Assembly: GCF_052857255.1 (NCBI RefSeq)
Contig: NC_135502.1
Coordinates: forward strand, 184,881,806 to 184,945,805
From: Amblyomma americanum
Lineage: Eukaryota; Arthropoda; Arachnida; Ixodida; Ixodidae
Length of the DNA stretch: 64,000 nt
Reading direction: 5' to 3'
Positions 1 to 13,400 of the stretch are shown here, piece after piece. The notes under the pieces are model-generated. The model did not search any database and was not told the DNA's origin. It worked only from the letters and a program-made list of their open reading frames with translations. Made by a program: the position numbers and the translations under genes. Each line of letters opens with the position of its first letter. Positions within the stretch are counted from its first letter, which is position 1.

Positions 1-816
1 CTGCGACATCGACGTCAAACTGCTTTAAACAGAGTCACGCTCCGTACATCGGAACGGGACATGGTGGCGCCGTGAGCGAGATGAAGTTAAGGAACTATTT
101 TGTCTTTTTAGTTCAGATTGTTGGTTTTGTTCCACCTGGCTGCATTCCTCATGAGAAGGCCTCGATTACCGACCACGACCTGAAAACACTGAACAGACGT
201 AACTCCTAGAGTTACGATGCTACAAGTAACATCGAGCAACACGGCATCAGCCCCTGTGGGAACAGTGCACCGCTGTCCACGGCCCTCGGAGTAACACGGG
301 AGCGGCTGCGAAATCGGTGTCAAACTGCTTTAAACAGAGTCACACTCTGTTCATCAGAACGGGGCATGGTGGCACCGTGAGCGAGATGATGTTGAGGAAA
401 TATTTCGTATTTTTAGTTAAGATTGTTGGTTTTTTTATACCTGGTTGTATTGCTCATGAGAACGCCTGGATTACCTACCACGACCTGAAAACACTAAACA
501 GACGCATCTCCGAGAGTTACGATGCTACAAGGGACATCGAGCAACATGGCATCAGCCACTGTGGGAACAGTCCACTGCTGTCGCCGGCCCTCGGAGTAAC
601 ATTGGAGCCGCTGCGACATCGACGTCAAACTGCTTTAGAGTCACGCTCCGTTCATCGGAACGGGGCATCGTGGCACCGTGAACGAGATGAAGTTGAGGAA
701 CTATTTCGTATTTTTAGTTCTCATTGTTGGTTTTGTTATACCTGGCTGCATTGCTCATGAGAACGCCTGGATTACCGACCGCGACCTGAAAACACTAATC
801 ATACGTAAATCCGAGA

Positions 817-1098
817 CTGATCCGGAGTTCTCGGGTTCTAACCCGACCGCGGCGGCTGCGTTTTTATGAAAGAAAAACGCTAAGGCGCCCGTGTGCTGTG
901 CGATGTCAGTGCACGTTAAATATCCTCGGGTGGTCGAAATTATTCCGGAGCCCTCCACTACGGCACCTAATTCTTCCTTTCTTCTTTCACTCCCTCTCTT
1001 ATCTCTTCCCTAACGGCGCGGTTCAGGTGTCGAACGTTATATGAGACAGATATTGCGCCATTTCCTTTCCCCAAAAACCAATTATTATTATTATTATT
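817..1098 (+). mobile_element. tRNA-derived SINE (Ruka-like), copy 1, 5'-truncated
   Basis: The insert begins at the T-arm half of a tRNA-like region (B-box-like ggttctaaccc, one change from ggttcgaaccc). It continues through a body with ggcgcccgtgtgctgtgcga and a pyrimidine-rich tract, and ends in a (TTA)n tail. It interrupts a satellite monomer and is flanked by the 9-bp duplication aatccgaga at 808-816 and 1099-1107. The A box is missing, so the copy is 5'-truncated and probably cannot use the normal polymerase III promoter. I recognise the body as the family called Ruka in ixodid ticks, from memory. Derived bases (for example cgttaaatatcctcgggtgg) are shared with the copy at 7130. Confidence 0.8.
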
Positions 1099-3233
1099 AA
1101 TCCGAGAGTCAAGATGCTACAAGGAACATCGAGCAACACGGCATCAGTCCCTGGGGGAACAGAGCACCGCTTTCCAATGCCCTCGGAGTAACATGGGAGC
1201 CGCTGCGACATTGACGTCAAACAGCTTTAAACAGAGTCACGCTCCGTTCATCGGAACGGGACATGGTGGCAGGGTGAGCGAGATGACGTTGAGGAAATAT
1301 TTCGTATTTTTAGTTCAGATTGCTGGTTTTGTTATACCATGCTGCATTGCTCATGAGAACGCCTCGATTACCGACCACGACCTGGAAACACTGAACAGAC
1401 GTAACTCCGAGAGTTACGATGCTACAAGGAACATCGAGCAACACGCATCAGCCCCTGTGGGAACAGTCCACTGCTGTCCACGGCCCTAGGAGCAACACGG
1501 GAGCAGCTGCGACATCGACGTCAAACTGTTTTAACAGAGTCACACTCCGTTCATCGGAACGGGGCATGGTGGCACCGTGAGCGAGATGACATTGAGGAAC
1601 TATTTCGTATTTTTAGTTCAGATTTTTGGTTTTTTATACCTGGGTGCATTGCTCATGAGAACGCCTGGATTATCGACCACGACCTGAAAACACTAAACAG
1701 ACGCATCTTCGAGAGTTACGATGCTACAAGGAACATCGAGCAACGTGGCTTCAGCCACTGTGGGAACAGTCCACCGCTGTCCCCGCCACTCGGAGTAACA
1801 TGGGAGCCGCGGCGACATCGACTTCAAACTGCTTTAAACCGAGTCACGCTCCGTTCATCGGAACGGGGCATGGTGGCACCGTGAGCGAGATGATATTGAG
1901 GAACTATTTCGTATTTTTAGTTCACATTGTTGGAATTGTTATACCTGGCTGCATCGGTCACGAGAACGCCTGTATTACTGACAGCGACGTGAAAACGCTG
2001 AACAAATGTAATACCGAGAGTTACGATGCTACAAGGAACATCGAGCAACACGGCAACAGCCCCTGTGGGAACGGTACACTGCTGTGCATGGCCCTCGGAG
2101 TAACATGTGAGCCGCTGCGACATCGACGTCAAACTGCTCTAAACAGAGTCACGCTCCGTACATCGGAACGGGACATGGTTTCGCCTTGAGCGAGATGAAG
2201 TTAGGAATTATTTTGTTTTTTAGTTCAGATTGTTGGTTTTGTTCCACCTGGCTGCATTCCTCATGAGAAGGCCTCGATTACCGACCACGACATTGAAAAC
2301 ACTGAACAGACGTAACTCCGAGAGTTAAGATGCTACAAGCAACATCGCGCAAGACGGCATCAGCCACTGTGGGAACAGTCCACCGCTGTCCACGGCCCTC
2401 GGAGTAACACGGGAGCGGCTGCGAAATCAATGTCAAACTGCTTTAAACAGCGTCACACTCTGTTCATCAGAACGGGGCATGGTGGCACCGTGAGCGAGAT
2501 GACGTTGAGGAAATATTTCGTATGTTTAGTTAAGATTGTTGGTTTTTTATACCTGGCTGTATTGCCCATGAGAACGCCTGGATTACCGACCACGACCTGA
2601 AAACACTAAACAGACGCATCTCCGAGAGTTACGATGCTACAAATAACATCGAGCAACATGGCATCAGCCACTGTGGGAACAGTCCACCGCTGTCTCCGGC
2701 CCTTGGAGTAACATTAGAGCCGCTGCGACATCGACGTCAAACTGCTTTAAACAGAGTTAGCTCCGTTCAACGGAACGTGGCATGGTGGCGCTTTGAGCGA
2801 TATAACGTTGAGGAACTATTTCGTCTTTTTGGTTCAGATTGTTGGTTTTGTTCTACCTTTCTGCATTGCTCATAAAACGCCTGGATTACCGACAGTGACC
2901 TATACACGCTGAACAGATGTAAATCCGAGAGTTACGATGCTACAAGGAACATCGAGCAACACAGCATCAGCCCCTGTGGGAACGGTACGCTGCTGTCCAC
3001 GGCCCTCGGAGTAACATGGAAGCCGCTGCGACATCGACGTCAAACTGCTTTAAACAGTCACTCTCCGTACATCGGAACGGGACATGGTGGCGCCGTGAGC
3101 GAGATGAAGTTGAGGAACTATTTCGTATTTTTAGTTCACATTGTTGGTTTTGTTATACCTGGCTGCATTGCTCATGAGAACGCCTGGATTACCGACCACG
3201 ACCTAAAAACACTAATCAGACGTAAATCCGAGA

Positions 3234-3509
3234 CTGATCCGGAGTTCCCGGGTTCGAACCCGACCGCGGCGGCTGCGTTTTTATGAAGGAAAAAAGCTAA
3301 GGCGCCCGTGTGCTGTGCGATGTCAGTGCACGTTAAAGATCCTCGAGTGGTCGAAATTATTCCGGAGCCCTCCACTACGGCACCTAATTCTTCCTTTCTT
3401 CTTTCACTCCCTCTCTTATCCCTTCCCTTACGGCGCGGTTCAGGTGTCCAACGTTATATGAGACAGATACTGCGCCATTTCCTTTCCCCAAAAACCAATT
3501 ATTATTATT
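3234..3509 (+). mobile_element. tRNA-derived SINE (Ruka-like), copy 2
   Basis: Same truncated SINE at the same monomer position as the copy at 817. The B-box ggttcgaaccc is intact here. The 9-bp flanking duplication aatccgaga lies at 3225-3233 and 3510-3518. The (TTA)n tail is shorter than in copies 1, 4 and 5. It is nearly identical to the copy at 5934 (both carry aaagatcctcgagtgg) and shares about 800 bp of flanking satellite with it at a 2700-bp shift. Confidence 0.8.
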
Positions 3510-5933
3510 AATCCGAGAGTCAAGATGCTACAAGGAACATCGAGCAACACGGCATCAGTCCCTGGGGGAACAGAGCACCGCTGTCCAAAGCCCTCGGAGT
3601 AACATGGGAGCCGCTGCGACATTGACGTCAAACTGCTTTAAACAGAGTCACGCTCCGTTCATCGGAACGGGACATGGTGGAAGCGTGAGCGAGATTACGT
3701 TGAGGAAATATTTCGTATTTTTAGTTCAGATTGTTGGTTTTGTTATACCATGCTGCATTGCTCATGAGAACGCCTCGATTACCGACCACGAGCTGAAAAC
3801 ACTGAACAGACGTAACTCCGAGAGTTACGATGCTACAAGGAACATCGAGCAACACGCATCAGCCCCTGTGGGAACAGTCCACTGCTGTCCACGGCCCTAG
3901 GAGCAACACGGGAGCAGCTGCGACATCGACGTCAAACTGTTTTAACAGAGTCACACTCCGTTCATCGGAACGGGGCATGGTGGCACCGTGATCGAGATGA
4001 CGTTGAGGAAATATTTCGTATGTTTAATTCAGATTGTTGGTTTTGTTGTACCAGGCTGCATTGCTCTTGAGAACGCCTCGATTACCGACCATGACCTGAA
4101 AGCACTGAACAGACGTAACTCCGAGAGTTACGATGCTACAAAGAACATCGAGCAACATGGCATCAGCCACTGTGAGAACAGTCCACCGCTGTCCCCGCCA
4201 CTCGGAGTAACATGGGAGCCGCGGCGATATCGATGTCAAACTGCTTTAAACAGAGTCACGCTCCGTTCATCGGAACGGGGCATGGTGGCACCGTGAGCGA
4301 GATGACATTGAAGAACTATTTCGTATTTTTAGTGCACGTTGTTGGTATTGTTATACCTGGCTGCACTGCTCATGAGAACGCCTGGATTACCGCCCACGAC
4401 CTGAAAGCACTAAACAGACGTAACTCGGAGAGTTACGATGCTACAAGGAACATCAAGCAACACGGCATCAGCCCCTGTGGGAACAGTTCTCGGAGTAACA
4501 TTGGAGCCGCTGCGACATCGACGTCAAACTGCTTACAACAGAGTCACGCTCTGTATATGTGAACAGGGCATGGTGGCACCGTGAGCGAGATGTCGTTGAG
4601 GAACTATTTCGTGTTTTTAGTTCAGATTGTTGGTTTTGTTATACCTGGCTGCATTGCTCATGAGAAAGCCTGGATTACCGACCACAACCTGAAAACACTA
4701 AAGAGACGTAACTCCGAGAGTTACGATGCTACAAGGAACATCGAGGAACATGGCATCAGCCCCTGTGGGAACAGTCCACCGCAGTCCCCGGCCCTCGGAG
4801 TAACATGGGAGCCGTTGCGACATCGACGTCAAACTGCCTAAAACAGAGTCACGCTGTGTACATCTGAATAGGGCATGGTGGCGACGTGAGCGAGATGATG
4901 TTGACGAACTATTTTGTCTTTTTGTTTCAGATTGTTGCCTTTGTTCTACCTGGCTGCATCGGTCACGAGAACGCCTGTATTACTGACAGCGACGTGAAAA
5001 CGCTGAACAGATGTAATACCGAGAGTTACGATGCTACAAGGAACATCAAGCAACACGGCATCAGCCCCTGTGGGAACGGTACACTGCTGTCCACGGCCCT
5101 CTGAGTAACATGTGAGCCGCTGCGACATGGACGTCAAACTGCTTTAAACAGTCACGCTCCGTACATCGCAACGGGACATGGTGGCGCCGTGAGCGAGATG
5201 AAGTTAAGGAACTATTTTGTCTTTTTAGTTCAGATAGTTGGTTTTGTTCCACCTGGCTGCATTCCTCATGAGAAGGCCTCGATTACCGACCACGACCTGA
5301 AAACACTGAACAGACGTAACTCCGAGAGTTACGATGCTACAAGTAACATCGAGCAACACGGCATCAGCCCCTGTGGGAACAGTCCACCGCTGTCCACGGC
5401 CCTCAGAGTAACACGGGAGCGGCTGCGAAATCGGTGTCAAACTGCTTTAAACAGAGTCACACTCTGTTCATCAGAACGGGGCATGATGGCACCGTGAGCG
5501 AGACGATGTTGAGGAAATATTTCGTATTTTTAGTTAAGATTGTTGGTTTTTTTATACCTGGTTGTATTGCTCATGAGAACGCCTGGATTACCTACCACGA
5601 CCTGAAAACACTAAACAGACGCATCTCCGAGAGTTACGATGCTACAAGGGACATCGAGCAACATGGCATCAGCCACTGTGGGAACAGTCCACCGCTGTCT
5701 CCGGCCCTCGGAGTAACATTAGAGCCGCTGCGATATCGACGTCAAACTGCTTTAGAGTCACGCTCCGTTCATCGGAACGGGGCATGGTGGCACCGTGAGC
5801 GAGATGAAGTTGAGGAACTATTTCGTATTTTTAGTTCACATTGTTGGTTTTGTTATACCTGGCTGCATTGCTCATGAGAACGCCTGGATTACCGACCACG
5901 ACCTAAAAACACTAATCAGACGTAAATCCGAGA

Positions 5934-6209
5934 CTGATCCGGAGTTCCCGGGCTCGACCCCGACCGCGGCGGCTGCGTTTTTATGAAGGAAAAAAGCTAA
6001 GGCGCCCGTGTGCTGTGCGATGTCAGTGCACGTTAAAGATCCTCGAGTGGTCGAAATTATTCCGGAGCCCTCCACTACGGCACCTAATTCTTCCTTTCTT
6101 CTTTCACTCCCTCTCTTATCCCTTCCCTTACGGCGTGGTTCAGGTGTCCAACGTTATATGAGACAGATACTGCGCCATTTCCTTTCCCCAAAAACCAATT
6201 ATTATTATT
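5934..6209 (+). mobile_element. tRNA-derived SINE (Ruka-like), copy 3
   Basis: Near-identical duplicate of the copy at 3234, with the same truncation point, tail length and 9-bp flanks. The B-box region has changed to gggctcgacccc. The shared flanks show it was copied as part of a satellite block and did not insert independently. Confidence 0.8.
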
Positions 6210-7129
6210 AATCCGAGAGTCAAGATGCTACAAGGAACATCGAGCAACACGGCATCAGTCCCTGGGGGAACAGAGCACCGCTGTCCAAAGCCCTCGGAGT
6301 AACATGGGAGCCGCTGCGACATTGACGTCAAACTGCTTTAAACAGAGTCACGCTCCGTTCATCGGAACGGGACATGGTGGAAGCGTGAGCGAGATTACGT
6401 TGAGGAAATATTTCGTATTTTTAGTTCAGATTGTTGGTTTTGTTATACCATGCTGCATTGCTCATGAGAACGCCTCGATTACCGACCACGAGGTGAAAAC
6501 ACTGAACAGACGTAGCTCCGAGAGTTACGATGCTACAAGTAACATCGAGCAACACGGCATCAGCCCCTGTGGGAACAGTGCACCGCTGTCCACGGCCCTC
6601 GGAGTAACACGGGAGCGGCTGCGAAATCGGTGTCAAACTGCTTTAAGCAGAGTCACACTCTGTTCATCAGAACGGGGCATGGTGGCACCGTGAGCGAGAT
6701 GATGTTGAGGAAATATTTCGTATTTTTAGTTAAGATTGTTGGTTTTTTTATACCTGGTTGTATTGCTCATGAGAACGCCTGGATTACCTACCACGACCTG
6801 AAAACACTAAACAGACGCATCTCCGAGAGTTACGATGCTACAAGGGACATCGAGCAACATGGCATCAGCCACTGTGGGAACAGTCCACTGCTGTCGCCGG
6901 CCCTCAGAGTAACATTGGAGCCGCTGCGACATCGACGTCAAACTGCTTTAGAGTCACGCTCCGTTCATCGGAACGGGGCATGGTGGCACCGTGAGCGAGA
7001 TGAAGTTGAGGAACTATTTCGTATTTTTAGTTCTCATTGCTGGTTTTGTTATACCTGGCTGCATTGCTCATGAGAACGCCTGGATTACCGACCGCGACCT
7101 GAAAACACTAATCATACGTAAATCCGAGA

Positions 7130-7412
7130 CTGATACGGAGTTCTCGGGTTCGAACCCGACTGCGGCGGCTGCGTTTTTATGAAGGAAAAACGCTAAGGCG
7201 CCCGTGCGCTGTGCGATGTCAGTGCACGTTAAATATCCTCGGGTGGTCGAAATTATTCCGGAACCCTCCACTACGGCACCTAATTCTTCCTTTCTTCTTT
7301 CACTCCCTCTCTTATCTCTTCCCTTACGGCGCGGTTCAGGTGTCGAACGTTATATGAGACAGATATTGCGCCATTTCCTTTCCCCAAAAACCAATTATTA
7401 TTATTATTATTA
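7130..7412 (+). mobile_element. tRNA-derived SINE (Ruka-like), copy 4
   Basis: Same SINE and same monomer position. It shares derived substitutions and flanking satellite with copy 1 at a 6313-bp shift. The left flank has aatccgaga. The right junction reads tattccgaga, so the duplication is blurred by change in the (TTA)n tail. The B-box ggttcgaaccc is intact. Confidence 0.8.
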
Positions 7413-10400
7413 TTCCGAGAGTCAAGATGCTACAAGGAACATCGAGCAACACGGCATCAGTCCCTGGGGGAACAGAGCACCGCTTTCCAATGCCCTCGGA
7501 GTAACATGGGAGCCGCTGCGACATTGACGTCAAACTGCTTTAAACAGAGTCACGCTCCGTTCATCGGAACGGGACATGGTGGCAGCGTGAGCGAGATGAC
7601 GTTGAGGAAATATTTCGTATTTTTAGTTCAGATTGTTGGTTTTGTTATACCATGCTGCATTGCTCATGAGAACGCCTCGATTACCGACCACGACCTGAAA
7701 ACACTGAACAGACGTAACTCCGAGAGTAACGATGCTACAAGGAACATCGAGCAACACGCATCAGCCCCTGTGGGAACAGTCCACTGCTGTCCACGGCCCT
7801 AGGAGCAACACGGGAGCAGCTGCGTCATCGACGTCAAACTGTTTTAACAGAGTCACACTCCGTTCATCGGAACGGGGCATGGTGGCACAGTGAGCGAGAT
7901 GACGTTGAGGAACTATTTCGTATTTTTAGTTCAGATTTTTGGTTTTTTATACCTGGCTGCACTGCTCATGAGAACGCCTGGATTACCGCCCACGACCTGA
8001 AAGCACTAAACAGACGTAACTCCGAGAGTTACGATGCTACAAGGAACATCAAGCAACACGGCATCAGCCCCTGTGGGAACAGTTCTCGGAGTAACATTGG
8101 AGCCGCTGCGACATCGACGTCAAACTGCTTACAACAGAGTCACGCTCTGTATATGTGAACAGTGCATGGTGGCACCGTGAGCGAGATGTCGTTGAGGAAC
8201 TATTTCGTGTTTTTAGTTCAGATTGTTGGTTTTGTTATACCTGGCTGCATTGCTCTTGAGAAAGCCTGGATTACCGACCACGACCTGAAAACACTAAAGA
8301 GACGTAACTCCGAGAGTTACGATGCTACAAGGAACATCGAGGAACATGGCATCAGCCCCTGTGGGAACAGTCCACCGCAGTCCCCGGCCCTCGGAGTAAC
8401 ATGGGAGCCGTTGCGACATCGACGTCAAACTGCCTAAAACAGAGTCACGCTGTGTACATCTGAATAGGGCATGGTGGCAACGTGAGCGAGATGATGTTGA
8501 CGAACTATTTTGTCTTTTTGTTTCAGATTGTTGCCTTTGTTCTACCTGGCTGCATCGGTCACGAGAACGCCTCTGTTACTGACAGCGACGTGAAAACGCT
8601 GAACAGATGTAATACCGAGAGTTACGATGCTACAAGGAACATCGAGCAACACGGCATCAGCCCCTGTGGGAACGGTACACTGCTGTCCACGGCCCTCTGA
8701 GTAACATGTGAGCCGCTGCGACATGGACGTCAAACTGCTTTAAACAGTCACGCTCCGTACATCGCAACGGGACATGGTGGCGCCGTGAGCGAGATGAAGT
8801 TAAGGAACTATTTTGTCTTTTTAGTTCAGATTGTTGGTTTTGTTCCACCTGGCTGCATTCCTCATGAGAAGGCCTCGATTACCGACCACGACCTGAAAAC
8901 ACTGAACAGACGTAACTCCGAGAGTTACGATGCTACAAGTAACATCGAGCAACACGGCATCAGCCCCTGTGGGAACAATCCACCGCTGTCCACGGCCCTC
9001 AGAGTAACACGGGAGCGGCTGCGAAATCGGTGTCAAATTGCTTTAAACAGAGTCACACTCTGTTCATCAGAACGGGGCATGATGGCACCGTGAGCGAGAC
9101 GATGTTGAGGAAATATTTCGTATTTTTAGTTAAGATTGTTGGTTTTTTTATACCTGGTTGTATTGCTCATGAGAACGCCTGGATTACCTACCACGACCTG
9201 AAAACACTAAACAGACGCATCTCCGAGAGTTACGATGCTACAAGGGACATCGAGCAACATGGCATCAGCCACTGTGGGAACAGTCCACCGCTGTCTCCGG
9301 CCCTCGGAGTAATATTAGAGCCGCTGCGATATCGACGTCAAACTGCTTTAGAGTCACGCTCCGTTCATCGGAACGGGGCATGGTGGCACCGTGAGCGAGA
9401 TGAAGTTGAGGAACTATTTCGTATTTTTAGTTCACATTGTTGGTTTTGTTATACCTGGCTGCATTGCTCATGAGAACGCCTCGATTACCGACCACGAGGT
9501 GAAAACACTGAACAGACGTAGCTCCGAGAGTTACGATGCTACAAGGAACATCGAGCAACACGCATCAGCCCCTGTGGGAACAGTCCACTGCTGTCCACGG
9601 CCCTAGGAGCAACACGGGAGCAGCTGCGACATCGACGTCAAACTGTTTTAACAGAGTCACACTCCGTTCATCGGAACGGGGCATGGTGGCACCGTGAGCG
9701 AGATGACGTTGAGGAAATATTTCGTATGTTTAATTCAGATTGTTGGTTTTGTTGTACCAGGCTGCATTGCTCTTGAGAACGCCTCGATTACCGACCATGA
9801 CCTGAAAGCACTGAACAGACGTAACTCCGAGAGTTACGATGCTACAAAGAACATCGAGCAACATGGCATCAGCCACTGTGGGAACAGTCCACCGCTGTCC
9901 CCGCCACTCGGAGTAACATGGGAGCCGCGGCGATATCGATGTCAAACTGCTTTAAACAGAGTCACGATCCGTTCATCGGAACGGGGCATGGTGGCACCGT
10001 GAGCGAGATGACATTGAAGAACTATTTCGTATTTTTTGTGCACGTTGTTGGTATTGTTATACCTGACTGCATTGCTCATGAGAACGCCTGGATTACCGCC
10101 CACGACCTGAAAGCACTAAACAGACGTAACTCCGAGAGTTACGATGCTACAAGGAACATCAAGCAACACGGCATCAGCCCCTGTGGGAACAGTTCTCTGA
10201 GTAACATGGGAGCCGCTGCGACATCGACGTCAAACCGCTTTAAACAGAGTCACGCTCCGTACATCGGAACGGGACATGGTGGCGCCCTGAGCGAGATGAA
10301 GTTAAGGAACTATTTTGTCTTTTTAGTTCAGATTGTTGGTTTTGTTCCACCTGGCTGCATTCCTCATGAGAAGGCCTCGATTACCGACCACGACCTGAAA

Positions 10401-13400
10401 ACACTGAACAGACGTAACTCCTAGAGTTACGATGCTACAAGTAACATCGAGCAACACGGCATCAGCCCCTGTGGGAACAGTGCACCGCTGTCCACGGCCC
10501 TCGGAGTAACACGGGAGCGGCTGCGAAATCGGTGTCAAACTGCTTTAAACAGAGTCACACTCTGTTCATCAGAACGGGGCATGGTGGCACCGTGAGCGAG
10601 ATGATGTTGAGGAAATATTTCGTATTTTTAGTTAAGATTGTTGGTTTTTTTATACCTGGTTGTATTGCTCATGAGAACGCCTGGATTACCTACCACGACC
10701 TGAAAACACTAAACAGACGCATCTCCGAGAGTTACGATGCTACAAGGGACATCGAGCAACATGGCATCAGCCACTGTGGGAACAGTCCACTGCTGTCGCC
10801 GGCCCTCGGAGTAACATTGGAGCCGCTGCGACATCGACGTCAAACTGCTTTAGAGTCACGCTCCGTTCATCGGAACGGGGCATGGTGGCACCGTGAGCGA
10901 GATGAAGTTGAGGAACTATTTCGTATTTTTAGTTCACATTGTTGGAATTGTTATACCTGGCTGCATCGGTCACGAGAACGCCTGTATTACTGACAGCGAC
11001 GTGAAAACGCTGAAGAAATGTAATACCGAGAGTTACGATGCTACAAGGAACATCGAGCAACACGGCATCAGCCCCTGTGGGAACGGTCCATGGCCCTCGG
11101 AGTAACATGTGAGCCGCTGCGACATCGACGTCAAACTGCTTTAAACAGAGTCACGCTCCGTACATCGGAACAGGACATGGTTTCGCATTGAGCGAGATGA
11201 AGTTAAGGAACTATTTTGTTTTTTAGTTCAGATTGTTGGTTTTGTTCCACCTGGCTGCATTCCTCATGAGAAGGCCTCGATTACCGACCACGACATTGAA
11301 AACACTGAACAGACGTAACTCCGAGAGTTACGATGCTACAAGCAACATCGCGCAAGACGGCATCAGCCACTGTGGGAACAGTCCACCGCTGTCCACGGCC
11401 CTCGGAGTAACACGGGTGCGGCTGCGAAATCAATGTCAAACTGCTTTAAACAGAGTCACTTTGTTCATCAGAACGGGGCATGGTGGCACCGTGAGCGAGA
11501 TGACGTTGAGGAAATATTTCGTATGTTTAGTTAAGATTGTTGGTTTTTATACCTGGCTGTATTGCTCATGAGAACGCCTGGATTACCGACCACGACCTCA
11601 AAACACTAAACAGACGCATCTCCGAGAGTTACGATGCTACAAGGAACATCGAGCAACATGGCATCAGCCACTGTGGGAACAGTCCAACGCTGTCTCCGGC
11701 CCTTGGAGTAACATTAGAGCCGCTGCGACATCGACGTCAAACTGCTTTAAACAGAGTTACGCTCCGTTCAACGGAACGTGGCATGGTGGCGCTTTGAGCG
11801 ATATAACGTTGAGGAACTATTTCGTCTTTTTGGTTCAGATTGTTGGTTTTGTTCTACCTTTGTGCATTGCTCATAAAACGCCTGGATTATCGACAGCGAC
11901 CTATACACGCTGAACAGATGTAAATCCGAGAGTTACGATGCTACAAGGAACATCGAGCAACACAGCATCAGCCCCTGTGGGAACGGTACGCTGCTGTCCA
12001 CGGCCCTCGGAGTAACATGGAAGCCGCTGCGACATCGACGTCAAACTGCTTTAAACAGTCACTCTCCGTACATCGGAACGGGACATGGTGGCGCCGTGAG
12101 CGAGATAACGTTAAGGAAGTATTTCGTCTTTTTAGTTCAGATTTTTGGTTTTGTTCTACCTGGCTGCATTCCTCATGAGAAGGCCTCGATTACCGACAGC
12201 GACCTGAAAACGCTGAACAGGTGTAACTCCGAGAGTTACGATGCTACAAGGAACATCGAGCAACATGGCATCAGCCCCTTTAGAAACAGTGCACCGCTGT
12301 CCACGGCCCTCGGAGTAACACGGGAGCCACTGCGACAGTGACGTCAAACTGCTTTAAACAGAGTCACACTCCGTTCATCGGAACGGGGCATGGCGGCACC
12401 GTGAGCGAGATGACGTTGAGAAACAATTTCGTATTTTTAGTTCAGATTCTTTGTTTTGTTATACCAGGCTGCATTGCTCATGAGAACGCCTCGATTACTG
12501 ACAACGACCTGAAAACGCTAAACAGATGTAATACCGAGAGTTACCATGCTACAAGGAACATCGAGCAACACGTAATCAGCCCCGGCGGGAACAGTCCACC
12601 GCTCTCCACAGCCCTCGGAGTAACATGGAAGCCGCTGCGACATCGACGTCAAACTGCTTTAAACAGAGTTACGCTCCATACATCGGAACGGGACATGGTG
12701 GCACCATGAGCGAGATGACGTTGAGGAACTATTTCGTATTTTTAGTTCATATTGTTGGTTTTGTTATACCAGGCTCCATTGGTCATGAGAACGCCCCGAT
12801 TACCGACCACGACCTGAAAATACTGAACATACGTAACTCCGAGACTTACGATGCTACAAGGAACATCGAGCAACACGGCATCAGCCACTGTGTGAACAGT
12901 CCACCGCTGTCAACGGCCCTCGGAATAACACGGGAGCCGCTGCGACATCGACGTAATACTGTGTTAAACAGAGTCACACTCCGTTCATCAGAACGGTGCA
13001 TGGTGGCACAGTGAGCGATATGACGTTGAGGAACTATTTCGTATTTTTAGTTCAGATTGTTGGTTTTGTTATACCTGGCTGCATTGCTCATGAGAACGCC
13101 TGGACTACCGACCACGACCTGAAAACACTAAACAGACGTAACTCCGAGAGTTACGATGCTAGAAGGAACATCGAGCAACAAGGCATCAGCCACTGTGGGA
13201 ACCGCCCACCGCAGTCCCCGGCCCTCGGAGTAACATGGGAGCCGCTGCGACATCTACGTCATACTGCTTTAAACAGAGTCACGCTCCATTCATCGGAACG
13301 GGGCATGGTGGCGCCTTGAGCGGGATGACGTTGAGGAGCTATTTCGTCTTTTTGGTTCAGATTGTTGGTTTTCTTCTACCTTGCTGCATTGCTCATGAGA

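Noticed and set aside
817..860. tRNA gene suggested by the ggttcgaaccc T-arm motif
   Set aside because: Only the 3' half of a tRNA-like region is present, with no A box or cloverleaf, and it continues into a SINE body.
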